DNA from: Vespula vulgaris
Taxonomy: Eukaryota; Arthropoda; Insecta; Hymenoptera; Vespidae
Length of the DNA: 64,000 nucleotides
Direction of reading: 5' to 3'
Assembly (NCBI RefSeq): GCF_905475345.1
Contig: NC_066592.1
Coordinates: 1,122,001 to 1,186,000, forward strand
The position numbers and the translations under genes were made by a program. This document shows, piece by piece, positions 1-12,273 of the stretch (positions are counted from its first letter, which is position 1; every line of letters starts with the position of its first letter). The notes under the pieces are model-generated. The model was not told the origin of the DNA. It saw nothing but the letters and a program-made list of their open reading frames with translations, and searched no databases.

Positions 1-274
1 TCACTTTTTATCTCTTGTAGTTCTAGATAGGCGGTACGAGCTCATTGATCGTCATATGTATTTACATTTATTGATATTATCGCGTAAATACTAGCGTGTG
101 CTGCTAGATCTCTTCTCTCCTTCCCTCCCTCCCTCCCTTTCTCTCTCCCTTTCTCTCTCCCTTTCTCTTTACACTGTGCTCAATGAATATATTGTTGATT
201 TCACGACAATTTATGCGTCCGTGCGGCTTGGCCACATTTCAATCCCGAATTATTCAGTTCCTATCCTCTTCCCT

Positions 275-278
<4 letters not shown>

Positions 279-332
<54 letters not shown>

Positions 333-353
333 TTCTCTCTCTCTCTCTCTCTT
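279..353. repeat. (CT)n microsatellite
   Basis: Pure CT from 279 to about 324, then interrupted CT/CTTT to 353. Confidence 0.97.
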
Positions 354-1066
354 CGTCTATCGTAGTCTGACAAGCACTCCATCAAAGTGCATTCATATAA
401 ATAATTACATATCGGGTGGCATTATTAAATCATTCATTTCAATTCCATCCGGTCGCGCACAGGCAACAACCTATTAGTTATCGTTCTCCCAGCGGATCGA
501 CAATAAAATCCGAGGACAATGCGACATAATCGTCGTTCCGTCAGCTATAGGAAATGTGCTGCCTCGAATTATCGGCTCGTTACGAGACGAGCCTACGTTT
601 GTTATGCCAACTATCTCGAGATTATTGTTGGTCACTCTGTTTGTTCGACTTGCGAGTTCGAAATCGTCGATTATTTTTATTTTATTTTATTTTACGTTTT
701 TTTTTTTAATAACAGAATAAACTACGATCGCATTTACATATCGTTTTATAATTTTTGGAGAAATTATTATTATGATTTTTTTTTGTTTTCTTTTTTTCAG
801 AATCGTAACGCATTTCATGCCAACGATTTTTTTTTTCCTTTTTTTTTTTTGTAACTTTTCATATCTTTTGGCGAGAAAACTAATATTTGGGCGACAACAC
901 GAAGTACAAACTTCGACGGTCGATAACAAAAGAAAAATTCTACGAGTGATTTTAACGAAGGGTACACGGAAATCGAGGGTGGTGTCTGTTCGTCGATTTT
1001 CGCACGTTCGATCGCACGGAAGAGAGAACAACCTTTCTCTCTCTTTCCCTCTCCATCTCTTTCCCT

Positions 1067-1070
<4 letters not shown>

Positions 1071-1101
<31 letters not shown>
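1071..1101. repeat. (CT)n microsatellite
   Basis: Pure CT array preceded by an interrupted pyrimidine tract from 1,035. Confidence 0.95.
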
Positions 1102-1102
<1 letters not shown>

Positions 1103-1272
1103 ACTCGAATTACACATTCTACCGATTATCGTTACCACGGCGGAGTGAGCACAATCAAACGTATCAGCAACGACGGATGCATATCCGAAATGCGATTATT
1201 CGACGATATCGAAAGCGAGAGAGAGATAGAAAACGAATATGCGTGTGTGTTTGTATGTGTGTGTATACATAT

Positions 1273-1303
<31 letters not shown>

Positions 1304-1304
1304 C
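1273..1304. repeat. (GA)n microsatellite
   Basis: GA array next to a short TG-rich tract (1,241-1,264). Confidence 0.95.
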
Positions 1305-1427
1305 AGTGATTGGTCTAGAGTACACGTTGCGCACGCGCGCACTCTCTGAAATGAATACGACTGCTATTTGCGATCGACTCGCGACAACCGATGGAGGCAT
1401 CCGTTCTACTTGGTAGCTTGGCTGTAG

Positions 1428-1523
1428 CTGCAACTGAAAACTGCAACTGCAACTGCAATTGCAACTGTGATCGTCCCTCAGTCGACGAAGTTTCGAGCGA
1501 TGATGGCGATGATGGCGGCGGCA

Positions 1524-1554
<31 letters not shown>
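1428..1554. repeat. compound (TGCAAC)n and (ACG)n repeats
   Basis: Imperfect TGCAAC hexamers span 1,428-1,467. Then GATGGC-type triplets and a pure ACG array follow at 1,524-1,553. In the + frame from 1,391 these encode alternating Asn-Cys and then poly-Asp in a 61-codon frame with no other recognisable content. Confidence 0.9.
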
Positions 1555-1898
1555 TCTGGTTCCACGTTTCGTGTAATTAAATATTTGCACTGCCATCGCC
1601 GATCGCGTCACGTTTGATACCTGAATTGATAGTGTTCCATTTTGTACTCGCGCGTTGCCCGCTTTCGAGTGAATCGACAAACAAAGACGGCAAACGCGTA
1701 CCTTTTTACTGTTGCAAGAGACTACCTCTATCTCTATCTCTCCGTTTCTTTCTCTTTCTTTGCTTTTATTTATTTCTATTCTTTCTTATTCGCGAGACAC
1801 CTGCGTCTTGTCTCTTTATTTCTATATTTTACTTCACCGTAGTGTTTCCGTCGCGTGAAGTCTCAACTGCACTTTATTAATCCTCAGAGAGAATGTTT

Positions 1899-1930
<32 letters not shown>

Positions 1931-2203
1931 TTTTTTCTTTTCCATAGAATCTAATTCGATTATTATCGATTAACTTCCACGAAAAGCGTAGAAAGTGGTA
2001 TTAAATGCAGGAGATATTTAGGAGGGTTCGAATTGATCGATCGTCCATACAGAAATTCTTCGAAATTAGTTCGCGACGAACATTACTTGGGAAAAACTTC
2101 AAAGATCCTATTCGAACTTTCCATGGAAACCCTCCCTTCAGGAATTCGAAGCGCGCGAATGGTCAATCGTTCATAAAAAGGATACGCAAAGACTCGCTCG
2201 CTC

Positions 2204-2258
2204 ATCGTCGTCGTCGTCGTCGTCGTCGTCGTTTTCGTCGACGTTTTCGTCGACGTCC
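2204..2258. repeat. (TCG)n trinucleotide repeat
   Basis: Pure triplet run 2,204-2,232, then two diverged copies of TTTTCGTCGACG. It produces a poly-Arg stretch in one frame, not evidence of a gene. Confidence 0.93.
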
Positions 2259-2350
2259 TTGTCTTACCCTCTCTTCTTCCTTCTTTTCCTCTTTACCCTC
2301 GCAGACAACTCGAGACGAGCCAGGCCAAAGAGAGAAAAGATATTAACGTT

Positions 2351-3019
2351 TCCTCCTCACCCTGTCGAAGCCGTTGAGCGTAATCATCGAAGTTATTAAG
2401 AGAATTTCGTTGAAGTGGACCAGGAACGAAGCAAACTGACGAAGCAAACCGAAGGAATCCTTATTTTCATTGGCTTCCTTTTTTACTCTCGTCCTTAGCT
2501 TCTTCTCATCCCTCTTTCTCATCTATCTCTTTTGTTACTCTTTGATCATTCGAACGATTAACGATTAATTGCGTTTACTTAAAAACTTTTATTTAGATAA
2601 AGAAATACGAGATAGATTCCTTCCGTTAATTGGCAGCGGGGAACAACGTCGAACGAAAAGCGAATGAAAAAAGGAACGAACGATATACCGTTCTTTATTA
2701 ACGACGTAACAAATATCGTAAACATTAACTAGATCCTTAAACTCCAACGTAATTAGTAGGAATTCCCGAAGGCTCTAGCAGTTAGTTAAGGCTTATTCGA
2801 GTTTAAGTGTAAATTTACAGCTTTCGGTGATACGAAATCGAGCGCAGCTGTTTCGACGACGGCGAAGCAATTACAAAGGAAAGGAGCTTTATCGGTGAAA
2901 ATAGCAGTCGACCTGTGCTGTAATCCGGATATAGGCTCGAGCCCCGAATTATTACGCAGTCGACCGCGTAAACGGCCAAGTCTGGAAGCTCCGAGTCTCT
3001 GAGAGATGCCGCAGGAACG

Positions 3020-3050
<31 letters not shown>

Positions 3051-5520
3051 AGATAATATGCGTATATGTGTATGGATCTGTATAAAGGTGAAAGAGAAAG
3101 AGGAGGGATGCTGTTTCTCGTTAATACGCGGTTACTTCCATTTTAGGATTGTTTTAATTAATGAGAATTATAATTGGCAATTTAATGCATCACGAATTTA
3201 GAAATGTCGGTATCTGAACGAGGTTCTTTATCGTCCTTGAAATTTATTAATATTTTCCGCGTTGTCCTACGTTAGTTTCAACGAAAAATATCTTCCAATG
3301 CTGGGAAATTAAAACGTCGTAATTGCTGAAGGTCATAGTCGTAGTTGATAATTAAATTTTATTACTCGTACTAACATTTGGCTTTATATGTTGGACATAA
3401 AGGTTCGGTCCGATAATGCTTCGTCGTAAGATTCAATGGGCCAATTAGAAAAAAAGAAAAAAAAGAGAGAGAGAAAAAAAAACAGGGGAAAAAATCGATT
3501 CGATTTTAACGAAATCCTTTCCTTTTCTTTTTCATTTAACGGACCAATCAACGAATTAAGATTATCATTGAATGATTAATGTTATCCAGTCTAGTCGTAA
3601 GTTTATTTCTTTTTAAATAAGAACTCGAATTCTTTCGGAAAGATCGATCGATTTTCTCCCACGAAGCTTAGAACGGCGTCGTAACTAAACTAAGTAGTTG
3701 GATGTACGTAGCACGATGTCGGGAGAAAGATAACTCGACAGCATATTGACGTCGATTGGTAGCATCAATCACGCCACGTGTTCAACACGCGTGTATCAAT
3801 CACCGTTGGACACTATCGGCAGCCATGATGTCCGTCATGCTCCCCCCTCCTTCCTTCTCTTTCTCTCTCTCTCTCTCTACTTCTCTCTTACATCCCTCAA
3901 TTTCGTGTTACGTAGAGATCGTTTTTTTCGGAAAAATTTCGTATCAATCGTAGATAAGCTCGAAGGGACTTTGAACAAGATATAGTCGGATAGTCAAGGA
4001 ACATTGAGTCCCTGAGACGTAAAGAAACTGTTAAAAGTCTTCTCGGTCGATGAATCAGAAAGAAGTAAAAGAAAAAAAGGAGAAAGAGGAAGAAGAATGA
4101 TCGATTGGAAAGATGAGAGATAACGTCGAAATTTGTTAACGAATTCGTCAATTCGATAAAGTTTCCCGAGTTTGTCGATTATAAAATATCTTTTCGCGGC
4201 ATTTTTCGTTCATTCGTTCATTCGTACGTTATTCGTTTGTATTGGTATGAAATAAAAATAAAAATTAAAAAAAAAAAGAAGGAAAGCAAAATTTACATTG
4301 ATAAAGCTTGTACGAGATAACTCCGATGGTAATCGAATCTCTTTGTATAGGAGTTTATTCCGCGGCGAAAATCGTTTTCCGTCCAATTTTCAATAACGCG
4401 TCGCAGTCGACGCGATAGACATCGTTATGGAACGAATTATGGATTGTTAATTCGGAAAACTCGTCACGGTTACAGATCAATTAACTTTCGCGGAACAAAA
4501 GCAAATCTGCTAAACCGAATAACCGATGATTATTGTCGACGTTTCGCTTGGCAAATACCTGCCAACCTTCTCTTTTCATCCTTTCATACTTCCACCAACA
4601 TCATCAATGTGCATACATACATACGTTTAAGTATTGTGTACGTATAACATTTCTCTATTTCTGTAATCACATCGAACAACACGTCTCTCTCTTTCTCTCT
4701 CTCAGAATGATCATGAAAACAAGTCGAGAATTTTATTCCTAACATATGGTGCTTTTATTTTAATATTAAATCAAAATTAATAATATCTATTGTATGTTCT
4801 TCTCGTGGGTTCAAATATATTATTTTATATTTTTATTAATTATTTAAGAACAAGATGAGTATGCATTTTTTTTTTTAATCAGTATAATCGTTATTGTGGA
4901 AATAATCGGAATATGAATCGTTTTTGAAAAAATGGACAGTATCAAGCTTCTTGAAGTACACCGAAATGCGTTAGCGATAAAGCTCGACTCTGCGAGAGCT
5001 TTTCCCGCGAAATTCAAACTTTTTCTCATCAAACCGATCCGCATTTAATACATCCTACAGTAGAGTCCAGGTTCCTCTTTCTCTTTTCGTAGATGTATAC
5101 GTAGGTACGTATGTTGGACATCGACAAAGGGATACGGACATTTTCATACGCTTCTCTCGTTTCAAAGGCTGCTGCCATCGAGGAGAGTAATAGAGCTTAG
5201 CGAGCGCACGTAAAGCTCCTCTCGCGACTAACATTATCCCTGTACATCGATAACGCACCCTTCTATATAGGAAACGATGTAAAAAAAGGTCATTCTCTTA
5301 TCTAGGTAAAGATAGATAGGTAGAGAGAGAGAGTCTTTTTTATTTCTCACAGAAATTTTTTATTTATCACAGAAAGGATCTGATCGTTAAAAATATATGT
5401 AATATCGAATGCATTAAAGATTTCAATCTAATCGAATTTACTTATTAATTTTTATATACATTCTTTTTTTTTCGACTTTATAGTATTTATAAGTAAATAA
5501 AGTTGATCGAGTTTTGCGAT
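2351..5520. other. mostly unique non-coding DNA
   Basis: AT-rich unique sequence. Includes the complex block at 2,820-3,010, a (GA)n run at 3,020-3,053, an A/G tract near 3,449-3,485 and a short CT run at 3,857-3,879. No gene seen. Confidence 0.75.
2820..3010. other. GC-richer unique block, candidate conserved non-coding element
   Basis: A complex, microsatellite-free stretch amid AT-rich DNA. GCAGTCGACC occurs exactly twice (2,904-2,913 and 2,956-2,965), 52 bp apart. No open frame of note. Its conservation cannot be judged from one sequence. Confidence 0.3.
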
Positions 5521-5555
5521 TTATTCTCTACAGATTTTAGTACGTGTATGTGTAC

Positions 5556-5558
<3 letters not shown>

Positions 5559-5597
<39 letters not shown>
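5559..5597. repeat. (TA)n microsatellite
   Basis: About 39 bp of TA after GTGTACGTG-type words. Confidence 0.96.
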
Positions 5598-5599
<2 letters not shown>

Positions 5600-5749
5600 C
5601 TTTCTTATTCTTTATTGTATAAAAATAATTAAATAATTCGAAAAGAAATCGATACAAAGAGCGACAAAATCATCTGATTGATTTCAGCAAGGCAAATTAG
5701 ATAAATTACCATAACTTCGTCTGGAACGGAAATTTCAGTAGATCTTATT

Positions 5750-5822
5750 TAAAAAAAAAAAAAAGAAAAAAGAAAGAAAGAAAAAGAAAAGAAGTAAGAA
5801 AAAAGAAAGAAAGAAAGAAGGA
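5750..5822. repeat. A/G low-complexity tract
   Basis: Poly-A followed by AAAG/GAAAA units on the + strand. Confidence 0.9.
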
Positions 5823-6084
5823 GGGAAAATAGAAAAATCTCCTCTTTCTTGGAAACTCGCAATCGTAGAATCTCTCGGGACGTTTCACGCCGAGTAAGAA
5901 GGGTCGAAACTCGAGTTGGAGTAGAACGAAGAGGAGAAGAGGAAACGCCTGGAGGGGTCAGGGGTCGACCGTGGAAAGTTGGTCGTTATCGTCGCAGCTT
6001 TTCACGGGGAGGAAATGGGCCCCGATTAAGCCTCGCCATTTTCCAATTAACGCCTTAATTAAATCCTCCCTCGTGTTACGCAGA

Positions 6085-6157
6085 CGAGGAAGAAGAGATG
6101 GGCGAGGAAGGAAGAGGAGGGAGGAGGAGGAGGAGGAGGGAAGAGGAAGGAGGAGTA
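6085..6157. repeat. GGA/GAA purine tract
   Basis: Nearly pure purine with GAG/GGA triplets. It may form triplex DNA. Confidence 0.88.
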
Positions 6158-6270
6158 GTTGGTGGTTACGAGGAATAGGTGAGGACTTCGAAGATGTTGG
6201 TGGTGCTTCGTATAAAAGATCTACGAGCCTAAAATTGCAAATGTAAAACTGTATGTGTGAAAATACGTGC

Positions 6271-6317
<47 letters not shown>

Positions 6318-6346
6318 GGACAAAGAGACAGAGATGAAGACAGAGG

Positions 6347-6378
<32 letters not shown>

Positions 6379-6383
6379 AAAGA
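6271..6383. repeat. long interrupted (GA)n microsatellite
   Basis: More than 110 bp of GA with a few GACA and GATG interruptions. Among the longest GA arrays in the window. Confidence 0.96.
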
Positions 6384-6455
6384 TGGGACGCTGCTGTTGC
6401 ACCAATTGCACGTTTTCTTACTGTCGACTCGTAATTGCGTTTCTTACAGGCTGAA

Positions 6456-6655
6456 ATTACTTTCCCTTTTTCTTTTTCTTCTTTTTTTTTTGCTTCTTCT
6501 TCTTCTTCTTTATTATTTTTTTTTCTTTGTCTTTCTTTTTTATTCTCTATTTTCTCATCTTCGCTTTTTTTCTTAACTTTTCAGTCTTCGTTCTAAATAT
6601 TTTTTTTTTCTTTCTCTTTTTCTTTCTCTTTGTCTTTTTCCCTTCTTCCCGTCAC
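6456..6655. repeat. T/C low-complexity tract
   Basis: About 200 bp dominated by T with TTC and TTTC units. Frames here are Phe/Leu-rich artefacts. Confidence 0.88.
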
Positions 6656-7489
6656 TTTATATTCCCTTTAGATATTTAATCGTTCATCTTATCCGATCGT
6701 CTAAATGAACGTATTTTTAAGGATACTTGTTAAGATGATCCTTTTTTTTAGAAAAAGGTCAAGATTTTTCGAGCGAGCCGCCGTTTTCTCTTGGACAATC
6801 CCGATGGAAGTACATTGCTCTCGCGTGGAGTTTAAGTGAAAAAACTTTTCTTTTAAACCAGTACCAAGACGTTTGTCTTATTCTTCCTCGAGATTAGAGT
6901 GTGACGGCAAGTTTTAGTTTCGAGTTGTTTTTTAAGACACACCGAAGAAACTTGTAAAGTTCTTGAACAAAAGGACTAGATTCTCGTAGATGGTTTTCTA
7001 CGTTTTCGAGGTTGAATCTTCGCAATTTTTTTGTCTCATACTGTATATCGATTAATTCCTATTTTTATTTAATCTTATTTCGAAACGTAGTAGAATCAAA
7101 GAAGAAAAAGAAGAAGAAGAAGAAGAAAAAAGAAAAAAAAATGAAATATATCTCACGTGTACCTGTCAAATAATTAAAATAATTAATAGCGTTGATCAAC
7201 GTCTATCGATCGATCGAACGTGATTTCTTTGACTTATGTGCTTAACTATTGGAAGGAGTCACGAGAAACTATCGATTTTAGGCCTCGACAAGGCCGAGCT
7301 ATTGCCGAGGGCAATGAATCCTGGTGGCCGTGCACGTACCAACGCGTAACCATAGTCGAAGCATCGCTATCCGTTTCCTTCGCTTTATCGATCGAAGGGC
7401 GTCGAATTGCAAGGACGGAGGAGAAGGTTTTCCTCTACCTCAACCTTCTGTTCGTCTAGCCTCTTGCGAAATGACAGGGCACAGGCTAT

Positions 7490-7522
<33 letters not shown>

Positions 7523-7606
7523 GTCTCTCTCTTTCTCTGTCGGTCTCTTTCTCTCTCTCTTTCTTATTCGTTCACTCACTCTATCTCTGTCTTTCTCTCT
7601 CTCTTT
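7490..7606. repeat. long interrupted (CT)n microsatellite
   Basis: CT array with CTGT and CTTT interruptions. Confidence 0.96.
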
Positions 7607-7815
7607 ATCCTAGGTTCCTGAACTTATACGTCTCCAGGAAGTGTGGTTTCTGAGACGCAAAGCCATGAAGTATCATAGATGAGTCACGGACAACTAGCTT
7701 GTTGAGCTATTCGCATTACGAAACCTTTTCTACGCCTCCTACCTCCTGGACTTACGACCTAAAAACTGAACTTCTTCCGAGAAAGCCCAGTTTAAATAAT
7801 AAATCCTTTAGATAC

Positions 7816-7816
7816 A

Positions 7817-7871
<55 letters not shown>

Positions 7872-7880
7872 GTATGTATA
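7816..7880. repeat. compound (TG)n(TA)n(TATG)n
   Basis: TG, TA and TATG blocks in succession. Confidence 0.96.
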
Positions 7881-8247
7881 AAATATCTAACCTTTCTTAT
7901 ACTTTAACGTTCCCTTTCTGTAATTCCTATCCACGTTCCTTATCCATAATCAATCTTTTTCCATCCAGCACAACATTTACCCTGTATTCCTTCATTGATT
8001 TCCTTCGATAATAGAGAAGAAAGAAAAAGAAAAATACAAAGAGAAACTAGGATTAGCTAATATGTAATCAGAATAAATGATCTATGATCTATTTTGATTA
8101 ATTATCACTGATATCGAGAAACATGTCAATTTTAATAAATTGCTAGAATAAGCGGAAAGAGGAAGTGGAAAATAGGAAACAAAAGTATAGATGGATCTGG
8201 AAAGAAAATGAGAAAGGAGAAAAATTTTACTTGTGATTCTATCTCCT

Positions 8248-8281
<34 letters not shown>

Positions 8282-8297
8282 ATCCTCTCTCATTCTC
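8248..8297. repeat. (CT)n microsatellite
   Basis: CT array with CTTT and CATC interruptions. Confidence 0.94.
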
Positions 8298-8590
8298 TAT
8301 TCGTGATTTTTCATAGACACGTTTCCCTTTATTAAAGTACGCAAATGAATCGTGATTTTCAGCGGGCCAAAAATTCCGGTCACGCATTCAGGAAACTTTT
8401 CTTTTTTTTTTCCTTTTTCCTTTTTTTTTTTGGGACATGAATAGAGCTGGTACCCTGGTAGCACGGTCTAATTTCGAGGAAAGTCTTCGATCGGCGCCAC
8501 CACCAACGCGTTATTTGGACGTCGATACGGCATTGGATATATATCGTTCACGTTTTTACGGTTAATGTATAAAAGTGGATGAGGTCGAAT

Positions 8591-8644
8591 TCTCTCTCTC
8601 TCTCTCTCTCTCTGTATATTTTTTTTATTTTTTCTTAGGTATAT
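8591..8644 (+). promoter_or_regulatory. weak ratchet-like AG|GT junction
   Basis: A very long pyrimidine tract, (CT)n followed by a T run, ends in TTAG at 8,635-8,638 and is followed at once by GTATAT. The acceptor half looks good. The donor half is poor (T at +4, A at +5). The nearest branch-like TTAAT, near 8,562, is about 70 nt away with AG dinucleotides in between. I regard it as much weaker than the sites at 23.8 and 47.4 kb. Confidence 0.2.
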
Positions 8645-10262
8645 ACAAATATACATATTTGTATAGGAATTACCACGATTAAAAAATATTTCGACTTAAC
8701 GTTCAATTAAATTTGGATATATATTCCCAAAGCGTTTCGTTTGATTTGGTAAATTTGAAGCATTTAGAATATCGTGAGGTCTCAAATATAGGATCGTTTC
8801 GTCGTAAATTTGGGGAGTCATTAGAGTTATACATAATTCACGTAAGTAAGATGGGCACAGAAAAACGTTTGAAGAGTTTACTATCGTTCGGCAACGCAAT
8901 TAAGTCATCAGTCTCATCAGGGAGCCGGTCGTTCTCGACGACTTTATGTCATAATTACCGGTTTTGAGAAAGAGGAGAGACCGGCCGAAGTTAATTCGTG
9001 CTCCCAGATCGACAACGATTAAGCTTGGAATGACATTATTAGGTGAGAGCGAGTTTTGGACGTGGAGATAGCAAAGGAATGAGAGAAAACAACAAAAAAA
9101 AAAAAGAAAAAAAAGAAAAAGAGAGACACGCGTGTTCTTTTTCGTGATCTCTTCGACGAATTATCGGACGATAAAAGTGACGAAACGGGTTTGCTGGAAT
9201 CGGCTTTCTTTGAGTATTTACCGATACCAGAAATCAACTTTTACTACTCCCTTTTTACGGATTCGTCAGATCGTTCGTAATTATGATATTCCATTTAATG
9301 ACGTGAAAATCTATTGATTCTTTTTCTTTTATCTATTTGACTATCTAATATTTTATGATTACCAAGTGTAAAGGGCAAATGTTATTTTACGTAAAAGACC
9401 AATATACGTGTAAATTATCAGATTTTGTAAATATATATATATGAAATATTTACTCATTGCTCTTTTTCGTCGCTTCGATATTATGATTTATTTAAATGAA
9501 TGAAATATACATATAACGTAAAAGATTTCTAAAAACTTTTGAAGTAAAATAAGAGACCAGGTTTTCAAGGCAAGACTTCTCGAGAACGTAGAAGAACGAG
9601 ATAGCCTGCAAGGTAGTCCGAGCGAGTTCGGCCGAGATGTTAAAGTACCAGTCGAGTACCGGTCAGACCGGCTTGGGATACCACTTACGGGAGGTCCCGA
9701 TGGACGGGACTCGCTTCTCTCTTCGTACTATTCTTATTTTTCTCCCGCCTATCTTACCTTCTCTTCTTCCTCTTTCGAGCGAACAAAGAAATCGGTATTC
9801 CAAGCTGCTCTCAAGCTTGTTCTTCAGATTCCTTCTACGAGGATGACTCGTCGAAATCCATTTTCGATGTATATATCCATGTATATACATATATACGTAA
9901 CAATGTATCTATATGTAATATCGAAAGAACGATAAAATCATTTCTTTTTGTTTTGCCTTTATAGGAACCAAGTCACGTTTTAAATCGTCCTATTTTTCTT
10001 CTCCTCTTCCAAGGTACTCGTTGAATTTTAATTAAATCACATAGGCGACGAATCGTAAAGATCGATTCGTCTCTATCTACCAGTCGAGAGAATCTTTCGA
10101 CTCGTGCGAATTAACCCGTTCGTTTCCTACGAAACATAAAGGAGAAAGAATCTTGGGTCGTGGCCAAGCCGAGCATTGTTCTCCATCCATATTCGATTCG
10201 TAAAAGTTGCGAAGGTTCTATAAGATCGAACACATACATATCTGCATACATACATACATATC

Positions 10263-10263
<1 letters not shown>

Positions 10264-10319
<56 letters not shown>
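10264..10319. repeat. (CA)n(TA)n microsatellite
   Basis: A short CA block followed by about 48 bp of pure TA, one of the longest TA arrays here. Confidence 0.96.
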
Positions 10320-10324
<5 letters not shown>

Positions 10325-11865
10325 ACCATACAATCGTAAAAGCGAAAAATTTATTCGAGGTAATTCCGGGTAATCTCGTCGCAAGTACTTGACCGGAAAG
10401 TGGGTCGGGAGGGAGGAGGCAGCGTCCACTACTTTGCCGACAGAATTTCGCCACAAAAGATTGGAAGAATGGCATGGGAGATTACTTGGATGGACACTTT
10501 TCTCGAGTGGTACGCTCGTTTTAGACGCTCTTAGACCAGCTGGGATCCAAAGATCTCTCTCTCTCTTTCTCTATCTCTATGTCCCTCTCTATCTATCTCT
10601 TTCTTTTCCTTATCTCCATCTCTTCCTCCTTTTCTCTATCTCAACCATTGCGAAAAATCGTTCCTGTATAGCTTCTTCTTTCTGCAGCGAAAACCATGTT
10701 CTCCGTGTTATAAAACACTATCTACTATTTTATCCTAGTTTCGTTCGATTACTTTTACCCCCTTCTTCTCGGTAACATTCTCACTTCTCCTTATTGTTAT
10801 CGTTATCTCTCTCGTTCAATTATTTTCTCGTCTAAAGATTTCCATCGAGCTGCTCGATTTCTATATATCTATTTATTTCACTTTTTTAATGCAACGTCGT
10901 AAAAATCGATAACACTAAAAGCTTAATTCCGAAGTGTTTCTTTTTATTTTATAAAACCATTCAAAAATCATTCGAGATCTAGAAAATAATCAAATAAGCG
11001 ATGGAGATCGCAATCCACGAGATATTAACATCTATCTAGTCCTCTTACGATCTTGCATTCTACCCTATCCCCTTTTTCAAGAGAAACACTTTTCCGTCTA
11101 GTCGAGTAAGCGAAGAAAGCGTGGAAATATAAGCGTGGGATCGTTCGATCATTCGTTAAACCTCGAGATTAATCCGACGGCATTTGCGAGGAAAGCCGTC
11201 TGTCGTGAATGAAAAAGAAAGAGAGAGAGAGAGAGAAGGAAATAGAGATATAAGAGAGAAGCGGATTCTCAGCAACGGCCACATCCAGGATGACTTTCCA
11301 AGAGAAAAGTAGGATTAGCGGTGGATAGCTTCTGGCTTCGGAGACTTTCCATCTCGAGTCTCTTGCTCGTTTCTCTCCATTCTTTTTCCTTACTCTCGCG
11401 TCGGGCGAGTCCGGAGGTGTCCCTAAGAAAAAAAAGAGGGAGAAAGAGAGAGAGATAGAGAGTGTGTGTGCAATGCACACGAAGTATATAAAGAAGAGAG
11501 AAAAATACGAAGGAAGGAAGGGAGAGAGAGAGAGAGAGGATAGAGCGGATTGATGCGGCAAGGGCTAAGAGAACTCGCGAAGGATAAGAGAGAAGGGGTT
11601 ACTAGTTGATGGAGAAGGGAGGGAGGGGTAGATGTGACAGGGCGATAGAGTGGAAAACAGAGATGCTGATGTGATGGAGTGGCGGTATGAGCGACCATCT
11701 CTAGTCAGAGTGATCTTTCGAGAAAGTCAGAAGACGGAGAGGATGAAAAGGAGAGGAAAGAAGAGGGATAGAGTTAAAGTTGACTGTGTCTCTTCGAGAG
11801 AGAAAGACAGACAGGGATAACAATATGGCTTCTTCCTTTCTGCGTACACGTATGTAGGATACCAC

Positions 11866-11867
<2 letters not shown>

Positions 11868-11911
<44 letters not shown>

Positions 11912-11930
11912 TTCTCTCTTTTTCTTTTAC
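11868..11930. repeat. (CT)n microsatellite
   Basis: Pure CT for about 36 bp and then CTTT-rich. Confidence 0.96.
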
Positions 11931-12199
11931 TCCTTGTAGTACGACGAGAAGGGAGAAGAGAGAGAGAAGGAGATAATGCTCCAAAGATAAGACCGAAATG
12001 TCGTGAATACAGATGGACCGAGCGATAAGGCCGTCGCTCGTTTGCTTTACGAGCCCTCCGGATGTCTCCTCAGCATCTTCCTCCCTCTCTTCCCTCTCTT
12101 CCCTCCCACCCACCACTCACCCTCCCGCCATCTCGCGAAGTCTCAAGACGGTCGCGCTTTTGCCTGTCGGCGTCGTACTTCTCCTTTCGCGATAGGTTT

Positions 12200-12232
12200 A
12201 TCTCTTTCTCTCTCTCTCTCTCTCTCTTTCTG

Positions 12233-12272
<40 letters not shown>

Positions 12273-12273
12273 C
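12200..12273. repeat. (CT)n microsatellite
   Basis: Two CT arrays split by CTGCCT and CTTT interruptions. Confidence 0.96.

Larger units (their letters stand above)
1..2350. other. repeat-rich non-coding DNA
   Basis: Holds CT tracts at 110-170, 278-353 and 1,035-1,101, T-rich tracts at 665-705 and 827-851, a (GA)n run at 1,273-1,304, and hexa- and trinucleotide runs near 1.43-1.55 and 2.20 kb. Frames on these runs are low-complexity and not supported as genes. Confidence 0.8.
5521..7660. other. very repeat-dense non-coding DNA
   Basis: Contains in order (TA)n, A/G tracts, GGA-rich purine DNA, a long GA array, T-rich pyrimidine DNA and a long CT array. The unique part at 6,000-6,080 and 6,660-7,080 has no supported gene. 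Confidence 0.8.
7661..11160. other. non-coding DNA with scattered repeats
   Basis: Unique AT-rich sequence with repeats at 7,816-7,880, 8,248-8,297, 8,590-8,613, 9,097-9,124, 10,264-10,319 and 10,553-10,640. The unique stretch 8,690-8,970 gives 67-84 codon frames on both strands with no recognisable domain. Confidence 0.75.

Noticed and set aside
4008..4018. TCCCTGAGAC, like the start of miR-125
   Set aside because: The match ends at the seed region and no precursor hairpin is visible.
5294..5309. TATCTAG|GTAAAG ratchet-like junction (+)
   Set aside because: Short pyrimidine tract after an A-rich stretch, no good branch point, and A at donor +5.
8696..8967. Overlapping 84- and 67-codon frames on opposite strands with an internal GTAAGTAAG
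   Set aside because: No acceptor of quality upstream and no domain recognised.
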